Translations under genes and position numbers: made by a program
Part shown: piece after piece, positions 54,344-64,000 of the stretch
Layout of the letters: each line of letters opens with the position of its first letter
How positions within the stretch are numbered: position 1 is the first letter of the stretch
The notes under the pieces: model-generated
Seen by the model: the letters and a program-made list of their open reading frames with translations, nothing else
The model's database searches: none
What the model was told of the DNA's origin: nothing
Origin: Pratylenchus scribneri
Taxonomy: Eukaryota > Nematoda > Chromadorea > Rhabditida > Pratylenchidae
Length of the DNA stretch: 64,000 nucleotides
Assembly: GCA_030063045.1 (NCBI GenBank)
Contig: JAQSEB010000003.1
Location: 62,001 to 126,000 of the forward strand
Reading direction: 5' to 3'

Positions 54344-57300
54344 ATGATGCCAACCCAAATGCTTCCTCAACATGGCGGCGGCACTGTCGGTGGTGGCCAA
54401 TTTCCAACCCCACCAATGGGAGGAGGAATGGGCGGTGGTGGCGGCGAGCAAAGGGTTTGCGATTTTCATTGATTTTTATAAATATGCTTTTTTACAATTT
54501 GAGAATTCCTGCTCGGATTTTAAAATAGAAATTAAACAAATTAAAATCAATTATTTCGTTATTGAACCATATTAATGGGCTAAAAATTATTTAAACTATA
54601 AAACTACAAAAAAAAATTATAAACTGAATTATTTATCCTATAAAACCAACCAAAAAATTAAAATTAAAAGCTACCGAAAATTATTTATCCTATAAAAACT
54701 GCCAAAAATATTTTGTTATTCAGCAGCAACATTTCAACCCATTCCCAGCCCAAATGGCTCATCAACAAACAGCGGCAGCAGCAGCAGGAATGATGGCAAC
54801 AATGGCAGCGGCGATCAATACAAACTCGGCTACAGCCACAAACAGTCAATCATTAAAGGTTTGTCACGCATTTTTAATAAAAAAAATTCCAGGAGATAGA
54901 CATTTTGCCTTATTAATTTTACATAAACTTAAGGTTTTGGAAAGGAACATTTTGTCAATTTAATAATTTGAAAAAAATTTTCCTCTGCTTTTTTAGCTTT
55001 TAATAAACTAAAAGAATTTTTACCTAGATTTTCCTTATTATAGGGAAATTTCTCATTTATTATTAATTTTGGAAAATTTTTTTCTGTGCATTTTAATTCC
55101 AAATCACAAAACAAAACGATTTTAGGCCCTCCTTCCCTCGGTGCCCGCCAATTGTGGCCCACCGACCGTGGCATTGTCCCTACTCCTCGATTTTGCCATC
55201 CACAAAACCCTCCATGAACTGCACCTTCTCACCGAGTTGAATTTGCGCAAACGTCCGGAGGAGCGCAAACTCAGTGTTGTGCAATTCGCCCATTCCACTC
55301 GTCTCATTTTCGTCCGCATTTTGGCCATTGTCCGTTGGCTGAAAACGTACAAAAAATTTGAGCCTCTTATTTCAATGTGAGTACTTTTATTATTTTTGAA
55401 TTAATTTTTGGCCTTTTTTGAATATTTTGAATTAATTTTTGGCCATTTTTGATTATTTTGAATTAATTTTTGGCCATTTTTTGATTATTTTTAATTAATT
55501 TTTTTGGACATTTTTGATCATTTTTTTTAGTTAATTTTTGGCCTTTTTTTGATTATTTTTAATTAATTTTTTTGGCCATTTTTTGAGTATTTTTGAATTA
55601 ATTTTTTGGCCATTTTTTTGAATATTTTTGGATTAATTTTTTGACCATTTTTTTGAGTATTTTTGAATTAATTTTTAGCTATTTTTGATGATTTTTAATT
55701 AATTTTTGGCTATTTTTGAGTATTTTTTTTTTTTATTAATTTTTGGCCATTTTTTGAAGTAAATTTTTTGGCCATTTTTTGAAGTAAATTTTTTGGCCAT
55801 TTTTGAAGTAAATTTTTTGGCCATTTTTGAGTATTTTTTTAGATTAATTTTGACTATTTTGAATTAATTTTTGCCTATTTTTAGCCGCTATTTGTTGGAT
55901 GAGCAGGCGGCCAGATATGTGGAAACGGCGGACAGATTGGTGGAAATTGCCCGGAATGAATTGCCGAATGCACGGTAATAAATTTTTGAAAAAATATTTT
56001 GAAAAAATTAATTTAATTTAATTGATAATATTTTTTTAAATTTTAGAATATTAAATTATTCAAATTCCCCAAATTTAATAGCTAATTATTAGAATATAAA
56101 ATTTTCTAACAAATATAAATTTTTTAACAATAAGTTTTTTTAATTCAAAAAAATTTTTTTCTTTTCAATTTTAATTAATATTTTATTAAATTTTTAATTC
56201 AAAAATAAGCCATAATATATTTAATTTATTTAAATTTATTCGAATGAATTTTCTAAAATTTTGACGAAAGATTGATTCTTTGAATTTCTAAAAATTTAAA
56301 TACCCTACCCAAAAACAAATTAATGGTAATCTCCTGCAGAAATTTCATGTCGAAATATCAACCGGGGCCCTGAAACTTTACTAAATTAGCTTCCTTTTTA
56401 AAAACCCTATCCTGCCTAAAGCCTAAACCATGTATATACCTAGCCTAGATTTAAACAATAAATTAATATTCCCCCATATTTTGTACAGATTGCCCGTTTT
56501 CCAAGTGCCCCAAGCCGTTGATGTGCTCACTCTGGGCACCTATCCCAGATTGCCGCAGAATATTAAGGTGGTTCGGTCTCACAGAAAATTTTTTTAAAAT
56601 ATTTTCGGAGACTCTTAAAAATATTTTAGGACTCGAAATTAGAGGCTAAAAGGCGATTTTTAAACTTAAAAAGACAAAAATTTTTAGAAAATTTCTTTGC
56701 TAAACCTTTAGAAAATGCAATTTCAAAAATAGCCAAAAAAATATTAAAAATTTTCAGAATAATTTTTTAATTTAAAATATTCAAAAATGCTATTTTTACT
56801 TTCAAAAAGTGCCACCAAAAATTCTAAATAAATTTCTCTTCGAATTATGATTTATTTATTATTTTACTGTTCATTTTCCAGGACCGTTTCATTTCAATTC
56901 CTCCGCTGGAAGGACGCGAACAGCGATTGACCCTGCGGCGATTGAATCGAGTGCTTGAATTCCATTTGGGTCAATCCGCCGAAGAACTGTCGCCTCGGAT
57001 CCAGCAAATCACAATTCGCAATGGAATTGTGCGTTTTTATTTAATAAATTAAATTAAATTTGGATAAAAAATAAAAATATTTTATTCAATTTTTTTTGCA
57101 AAATCTTTAAAAAATGCATACAAAAAAACAATAAAAATTAGAGAAAATTAACTATTTCAAAATCAAAGACAGTTTGATATTTTTTTTATTTGTGAAAAAG
57201 GTTTTTATCAGCCAATTCAAAAGGTGAGAAGACAATGCTCACAAAATTAACATTTTCATTCAGTACAATTTTTATTTTAATTTATGAACTTTTCATTAAG

Positions 57301-60300
57301 AAAAGGAAAATAACGAATCATTTCAGAGAAATAAAATAAAATTATAATTTTTTCAATAAAAATAATTTTCAACAAAATAAAGAAATCCAAAACCAAAATA
57401 AAATAAAGAAATTAAAGTTTATGTAATTTAAAAATATTTACAAATTTATTTAATCAAAAATATAAACATTTATTATTTATTTTTAAAATATTTACAAATT
57501 TATTTAATCAAAAATATAAACATTTATTATTTATTTTTAAAATATTTACAAATTTAAACTAAAAATAATAAAACATTTATTTATTCTAAAAATATAAAAA
57601 AAATAATATATTTAAACCTATAATATTTAAAAAATATATTTAATAATTTTGTTTTCAAAATTCTCATATAGGCCACCCTTGTTGTGCCAAACGAATTCGA
57701 AATAGCGTTGACTCGATTGGGGGATAAACCACAAACAAAATGGTGCCTTTTGAACATTCGAATTCTGGTCGAGAATGCGGAGGTGGGCCAAGGTCAACGA
57801 CTGGTTCATCCTCTTCAGGTAAATGGAAAAAATTTTTAATAAAAATTGATCATTTTTGCACGCAGGTTAATTTCCTTCATCAAATGGTCCAAGAACGGCT
57901 GAACAATGGGAAAAAGGTGGGCCCAGTGCAATAAATAAATAGTCAAATTATTGTTAAAAATCTACTATTTATTCTAAAAATTTATTGAAATTAAATTTTT
58001 AAGTCCTTAAATGATTTAAATCTTAAGTAAAAAAGCATATTTTATTTAATTCAACATAAAATATAATTTTAATTATTGAAAAAATCTAAAAACCAAAAAA
58101 GCATATTTTATTTATTTCAACATAAAATATAATTTTAATTATTGAAAAAATCTAAAAACCAAAAAAGCATATTTTATTTATTTCAACATAAAATATAATT
58201 TTAATTATTGAAAAAATCTAAAAACCAAAAAAGCATATTTTATTTATTTCAACATAAAATATAATTTTAATTATTGAAAAAATCTAAAAACCAAAAAAGC
58301 ATATTTTATTTATTTCAACATAAAATATAATTTTAATTATTGAAAAAATCTAAAAACCAAAAAAGCATATTTTATTTAATTCAACATACATGAAATATAA
58401 TTTTAATTGATTTAAAAATGATCTTAATAATTACATATTCAAAATTTTATATAAGAAATTATTAAATAAATTAACAAAAGAAATAATATTAAATTGCAGA
58501 AAAACGAACTAAATTGACTAAAACCTTTCTTGTCGAAAATAATTTTTTTGAGGCTATATAACTTGGCCATAACAAATTGTTGGGGTTTATTATTAGGCTT
58601 ATAGGTTTAAATTTAGATTCAAACATTAGGCATTATTCATGATAGGTCTTATTTGTCTAAGTTTTTATTAGCCTAAAAATGCAAATTTTTCCACAAAAAA
58701 AAGTTTTCACCAAAATAATACACTTCCTTAATAAAATAAAAAAAAATACAAATTCAACTTTTTAAGCCTTTACTGGAAGCCTACACTCTGCTTCATCATT
58801 TTTGCCGTTCCCTCCAGCTGGATGTGCTCTATTGCCAGGCAATGCAAATGGCCAAACAATCGGCCAACTATTTGCGCGTCGACGAATACGATATGAAGGA
58901 GGGCCGATTGGCCATCAGCTATTGGCTCACTCGGGACACACGGCAACCCCACCGACTCGGCTCCAAGCATAAATTGATCATCTATGGGGAGAAGAGTGAT
59001 TTACATGGAGGGCTGAGGACAAAGCACCGGCCCGATAGTCCGGAATTGCCAAGAATGGATCAAAGGTGGGTTTTTAATTGATGAGATTTTGTTGAAAATT
59101 TGAATTGGTATCATTTGAATTTTTTGCTAATTTTTTGGTTCATTTATTTAAAAATGACCATATTATTTACGGTTCTTCCTCATTAGAAGCGCATGGGCTT
59201 ATAAATTTCGAGTCCTCAAAAAATGGGCAAAATTTGGGTCTAACTCTGTTATTTTTTGATATTTTTGAACAAACTATAATAGCTGGCTAGCTGGCAATAA
59301 AAATTCAATAAAATTTTTTTCAGAAAGTTATTCCAAAGAGTAAGTTTTTTTTGTCAATGCTCATTAAATTTTTATTCTGTCATAAAATCATCATTTTTTT
59401 AAGCCTTTCCCTTCAACGCATTTTGAACGAGACAATCTTCTTCCGATGCCAAGAACGCTTGAAGCAGGCTCAAACAATTTTGGAACAAGCACAGCCAAAG
59501 GGCGCCAAAATTAACCATTCCGGTCATTGCCTACTCTCGTTGAGTTGTCCTCTAATGCTGGTGGATGAATGCCATCCGGACGAATCGCTGACGGTTACAA
59601 CGAACACATTTTTTGGCACAGTCCATTGCCGCGTCCAAATGCTTGGTAAATGAGATTTTTTATATTTTTTAATGCTAATTATTGGATTATTTATATTACA
59701 TTATAAAATTAATTTAAAATACAAAAAATTTCCTTAAATTTTATCCATAAATTTCCAGGACAACGTGATGAAATTCGTGATTTGGAACAACAGCTGAATG
59801 CGGCTGTCCCTTCACTTCCTATAATTTCACGAATTCTCCATCGATTGCGCATTCTCATCTTGATGGAACGATTGCAGCATGCATTGATTGGATTGCAGGT
59901 TAGTTGATGAGTAGAGTGTGGGTAATATATTCTATTATGCGAAACATGAATTAATTTTTTAACAGAAATTCACTTGAATAAGATTATAATCGGAATTAAA
60001 TTACTATCCTGATTACATTCAAAATTAAAATTCCTGAATGAAAATTGCAATTACAATTTTACAATTGCAATTACAATTTACAATCGCAATTACAATTACA
60101 ATTTACAATCGCAATTACAATCGCAATTACAATTACAATCGCAATTACAATTACAATCGCAATTACAATTACAATTTTACAATCGCAATTACAATTACAA
60201 TCGCAATTACAATTACAATCCTGACTAAAAATTACAATCACAATTACAATTACAAATCACAATTACAATTTACTTTCCGGAACGGATAAATCTTTTAAAA

Positions 60301-61085
60301 TAACATTGCTGAAATAAAAGTGTAAACCAATAGATTTCAAGCTAAACTAAACAAACAATTCACAAAAATTTATATTGATAAAAATTCCTTCATCTCTCAA
60401 AGGTCCGAACAATCAGCGATGTGCAGGCAAAGGCAATGCCATTGGTCAACAAACTGGGCTCGTTGCCAGCCGATCGAAGCATTTTCCAATTCATCCGAGA
60501 GGACCAATTTTATTTGGTTGGTTTTGAGGAAGATTAATAAGTCATTTTAAAAATTGAAGAAATTTTAAATAAATTAATTCATTCCATTTCCATCAAGGTG
60601 GTCACATTCCAACCGGATGAGCAGCTGGGCGTTAACATTCAATTCCATTTGTTCTCCGCTGGTGAAGGTCGTTTGACAATGTTGGATTTGGATGCGGAAC
60701 AGGTTGGTTTTTTGATTAAATAAAAATTATTTAGGATAAAATGGGTGGTATTGTATAATTTGCTTTGACTAATAAAATTCACTAAAATTATTGAATATTC
60801 TTTTCGAGAATGGGTAATTTTTTGGACATATCATATTAGCTTAAAAATATTAATCCAGAGCTTATTCTTAGAGTTTTAAGCAAAATTTTATTAGAAATTT
60901 TAAATTTAGAAACTAATTGTTTTATTCTGTTTTTACAGATAATTCGCACTGCCCCTCTTCCTCAACTTCATTCATCTTCGGCAAAATTTGGCCCCGCTCG
61001 CAGCGGAAATACGTTAACCGATTTTTTCCAACGTTTCCAGCGAAAAAAGGAGGGAGGAGAACGGCCACTGCCATTATCCAAATAA
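54344..61085 (+). CDS. mdt-14: Mediator subunit MED14, N-terminal part, ending at an in-frame TAA
   Basis: Scaffold subunit linking Mediator head, middle and tail. Fourteen exons keep one frame: 54344-54454, 54724-54858, 55126-55376, 55885-55974, 56489-56567, 56882-57028, 57672-57818, 57866-57916, 58767-59065, 59404-59645, 59759-59898, 60403-60516, 60598-60702, 60939-61085. A Gly/Met/Gln/Ala-rich leader is followed by the MED14 N-terminal domain ([20 protein letters not shown]) and [44 protein letters not shown] and [14 protein letters not shown], in the family order. The last exon ends LPLSK then TAA. The remaining MED14 homology continues 270 bp later as a separate open block. Alternative donors in this exon could skip the stop, so one full-length gene is also possible. 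Confidence 0.85.
55380..55880 (+). repeat. Degenerate tandem repeat, TTAATTTTTGGCCATTTTTGA (MED14 intron 3)
   Basis: About fifteen diverged copies of a ~30-bp unit, GAATTAATTTTTGGCCATTT plus a TTTGATTATTTT-like spacer, fill the whole intron. Confidence 0.75.
57400..57560 (+). repeat. ~60-bp direct repeat, about 2.5 copies (MED14 intron 6)
   Basis: AAAATATTTACAAATTTA followed by TTTAATCAAAAATATAAACA and TTTATTATTTATTTTT recurs about two and a half times in direct orientation within an A/T-rich intron. Confidence 0.65.
58020..58395 (+). repeat. 66-bp tandem repeat, about 5.5 copies (MED14 intron 8)
   Basis: The unit AAAAAAGCATATTTTATTTA, TTTCAACATAAAATATAATT, TTAATTATTGAAAAAATCTA recurs with an exact 66-bp period (TCT landmarks at 58085, 58151, 58217, 58283 and 58349). 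The middle copies appear identical. Confidence 0.9.
60035..60275 (-). repeat. Small array of the TTGTAATTGCGA satellite (MED14 intron 11)
   Basis: Tandem CAATTACAATCGCAATTACA units are the reverse complement of the sulfite oxidase intron satellite. The array is about 240 bp and less regular. Confidence 0.85.
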
Positions 61086-61355
61086 AAAATGTGATGCCAA
61101 AATGGAAAAAAATGCATTTTAAAATTGTTTTTGTGAATCTTCCACCAAAAAACAATATTTTATTTATTTTAATTGACGATAATATTTTTTATTGGATTTG
61201 CGCATCGAATTTCGTCCACATTTTATAATTTTTGTTATTTCAATGAATTGAATAAATCTTTTAAAATTATAATTATCCATAATTATTTATGTTTTCAATC
61301 ATTTTTATCGAAGAATATTATTATAAATTAATCCACAAATTTAATACATTTTTAG

Positions 61356-63571
61356 GTGGTAATGCCTTCCGCCTCGAGAAAAAGGAAAGCCAGTGTGGAC
61401 ATTGATGAATTATATCGGGGCACTAATAATGCCGCCAAAAAGGATGCAAAATTGCCAAAATCAGAATCAATGGATGAACAAAAGGAAAAAATCGAAGTTC
61501 GGAATTTGGCAATGCACCCGATGGCAGCAAACAGCAGCAACAAAGATGTTGTAATTCGAGAAAAGGTGGGAAATTTTCCGTTTTGGCGAAATATGGATGA
61601 CCAATTCTCTTCATTATTTTCTAGATTTAATGACTTTTAATTTGCATTTTTTTAGCTTAATTAATTTTTAATTCTCACGATCCCTACAAATATGTACAAA
61701 GCAATTTTTATTATACAATAAGACATAAAAATTTTCCAAATAAATACTTTTTTTGAAAATAAATTGCGATAAAAATTATTCTAAATTCAAGTAAAAATTA
61801 ATGGTTAGAATTAATAAATATTAACATTATCCATTTTTAAAGCAAATTTTATCCATTTTTAAAACAAATTCCCCTCATTTTATAGGCCATTAAAGAAGAA
61901 GAAGAACAACCGTTGGCAATGAAAACAGCTCCTATGCTGAATGCCATCCACCCTAAACCTGGTTCACATTGTCCCACATGGCTTGGCACCCATAAACATT
62001 TGCAGGCTGCCATTGCCTCCATCGATGATCGGCTACTTTTCCTACGGATTTGCGAGGAATTGGAGGCCAAAGGTGATAATTTAATTTAAAAAATTATGTT
62101 TTGAATTAAATACAAAAATTAATTGAATTTTTTGAACATTTTTTATCGAAAATTTGTCACAAAAATTAATTAATTGCTAAATAAAAAGTAAAATAAATAT
62201 TTAAATAATTACTTTTTCCAGGAATTCGCTATGAACAAGTTTGCGTTGAGCCTCTCGTCGGAGGACACATGCTCAAATTAATCGAGTCAGTCAATAATTT
62301 TACTTTTTATTTAATCGAAATTAATAGAAGAAAATTCATCAGAAAAACACAAAATTACTAATCAAATTTTCACAAAAAAAAATTAAATTTAAGCCCTTCC
62401 GCCGTGGTGGCCAAACATGGCATTGAATATGGGGATTTCTTTAAAAATTTGCTCCATTGTAATATTCGCCTGAATTTGCCCGACGTTAGCAGGTAAAAAA
62501 TATTTACTTATTTTTTACCATTTTTTTATTTTTTAGCCAATTGGAATGCACTTTCACCAATCCCCCATTGGTCCAGGATTTTGAACGATCCGAAGAGGAA
62601 GTGGAAACGGACAGGCAAAAGGTAAAAAAATTTTTATGGTTTTTAAATTAAGATTTTTCAAATTTTTTTAAGCAATTAAATAATTAATTTGCCCAAATTA
62701 GGCCCCCAAAAATTCAATAATATTTTTTCATATTAACAAATTAAAAATTTCTTTACCATTTCCAGCCACACACTTGGGTGCTCCCAATAGGCAATCAGGC
62801 ACAACGATCTCGATCCGATTTTTCGCCCTCCCAAAGTCAGCTGATCGCCCATCAAATTGAGGACCGAATGCTCACCTATTGCCACATTTATCTTCCTGTT
62901 CGCAAATTTGCCCAAGCCTATCGGCAATATTTCCATAATTTTTGCAGTGTAAGAATTTTTTTAATTTAATTTTAAAAAATTGCAATTTTTTAATTAAAAT
63001 TTTAATTCAATTTTTTTTAAACAATTTTTTCAAAGGTCCGTACATTCACCTACCATAAATTGGTGTTGGCTTACGGCGACAATCGGGATTTGTTGGTGGT
63101 CCTCTCTTGGCGATGGAATTGGCATTCAAAATCGGGCAAATATTCACTTTGCTTTGGTCAATCCCCTGTTCCCAATAATAAAGATGGAGGGCCAAAAAGG
63201 TAGAAAAATATACAATTTTTTGCATCATTTCAAGAAAAAAATTTTAATTTTCTTTAAAGGTCATTTAAAAATGTCGAAAAATTAGAATTTTGAGACCACA
63301 AAATGAGTCAAAATCCAAAATAAAAAATCATAAGTCAAAATAAAAAAATATATTTACTGGAGTAGACATAAAAAACACTTGTAATTTAAAGAGTTTAATG
63401 CAAGACATCAACACATTTTAGGGCAAATAAAACACATTTAATTTAGAAAAACAAAACGTAGCCTTAAAATCATTCTTGAAAATAAATTTTTTTGGTTTTC
63501 CAGACACTGGAATCCGCACGTTTTGGTTAGCCAATTGCTGGTGGAACGTTTCAATCAAGACCAGGATTTGA
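61356..63571 (+). CDS. mdt-14: MED14 C-terminal part (continues past right edge)
   Basis: Eight exons in one frame: 61356-61565, 61886-62072, 62222-62285, 62394-62492, 62537-62621, 62766-62948, 63036-63199, 63504-63571. The next donor, GTAAGT, follows 63571 and the gene runs on. The first exon follows a strong TTTTTAG acceptor and has an ATG six bases in (61362), then a basic, Ser/Lys-rich linker (SRKRKASVDID). Later parts resemble the MED14 middle region, for example HCNIRLNLPDV and VRTFTYHKLVLAYGDN compared with the SFNYTKLVLSYG block of MED14 as I remember it. It is either the downstream half of one MED14 gene or a separately trans-spliced second cistron. The stop at 61083-61085 makes the plain continuous model fail unless an alternative splice is used. 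Confidence 0.75.
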
Positions 63572-63744
63572 GTAAGTCTCCCCCTCCATTCATTCAATCT
63601 ATAAAAGAAGAAGTTATTTTCAAATATTGCTTAAATCATTCACATCAATTCAGAATAATACCTAATTAATAATGCAAATGTCTTAATATGGAATTAACAC
63701 ATATACATTTTCGAAACTAAAATCATAACTGAATTGTAAATTGA

Positions 63745-64000
63745 TTGAAAATCAGAATTGTTTCCGGAATGAAAATCAGAATTGTTTCCGGAATGAAAAT
63801 CAGAACAATTCTTTCCGGAATGGAAATCAGAACAATTCTTTCCGGAATGAAAATCAGAACAATTCTTTCCGGAATGGAAATCAGAACAATTCTTTCCGGA
63901 ATGAAATCAGAACAATTCTTGCCGTAATGAAAATCAGAACAATTCTTGCCGGAATGAAAATCAGAATTGTTTCCGGAATGAAAATCAGAACAATTCTTTC
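63745..64000 (+). repeat. Second array of the TTCCGGAATGAAAATCAGAA satellite (MED14 intron)
   Basis: About ten 21/24-bp units (TTCCGGAATGAAAATCAGAA plus TTG, CAATTC or variants), of the same family as the ITFG2 intron-1 array, run off the right edge of the window, so the full length is unknown. Confidence 0.95.

Overview
The window reads as nuclear DNA of a nematode. Genes are split by many introns, some only 38-62 bp, with T-rich ...TTTTCAG/TTTTTAG acceptors and an AT-rich background. The Raf gene carries the proline motif [10 protein letters not shown] that I recall from Caenorhabditis LIN-45. No species can be named; a clade IV (Tylenchina-type) worm is only a guess. I rebuilt exon structures by hand. 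In each complete gene the exon lengths and phases add up to one continuous frame, which is the main support for the models.

Layout: 373-1819 (+) 3' end of a KIAA2013-like membrane protein; 2985-8419 (+) Raf kinase (lin-45); 9044-9257 (+) NDUFAF8-like complex I assembly factor; 9328-12803 (+) UTP23; 10005-11332 (+) ribosomal protein L31, wholly inside UTP23 intron 1; 12939-18888 (+) ITFG2-like KICSTOR subunit with a 4.4-kb satellite-filled first intron; 21856-35585 (-) proteasome activator PA200/PSME4 in 25 exons; 36701-41665 (+) sulfite oxidase; 42016-45452 (+) COX18-like insertase; 45629-46698 (+) small membrane protein; 47387-53643 (+) OSTM1-like; 54344 to the right edge (+) Mediator subunit MED14, apparently interrupted by an in-frame stop. 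These are conserved housekeeping genes, and several are mitochondrial (NDUFAF8, SUOX, COX18, probably the 115-aa protein). Short same-strand gaps (70, 135 and 176 bp) suggest polycistronic clusters with trans-splicing.

Introns and spacers are crowded with non-autonomous elements. These are a foldback family (A) in more than a dozen copies; six hAT-like MITEs, five with clear 8-bp target duplications; a Tc1/mariner-like element with a hAT nested inside; smaller palindromic families; tRNA-like (SINE-like) relics; and two satellites, each present as one large and one small array in host introns.

The most striking structure is at 9691-11671. The intact four-exon rpl-31 gene lies between ~95-bp terminal inverted repeats, flanked by an exact 10-bp direct repeat, inside UTP23 intron 1. 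It looks like a ribosomal protein gene moved as cargo of a Mutator-like (Pack-MULE-like) element. Other points worth attention are the satellite that stays open in frame with ITFG2 exon 1, the split MED14, and a GC-rich motif shared by several hAT MITE families.
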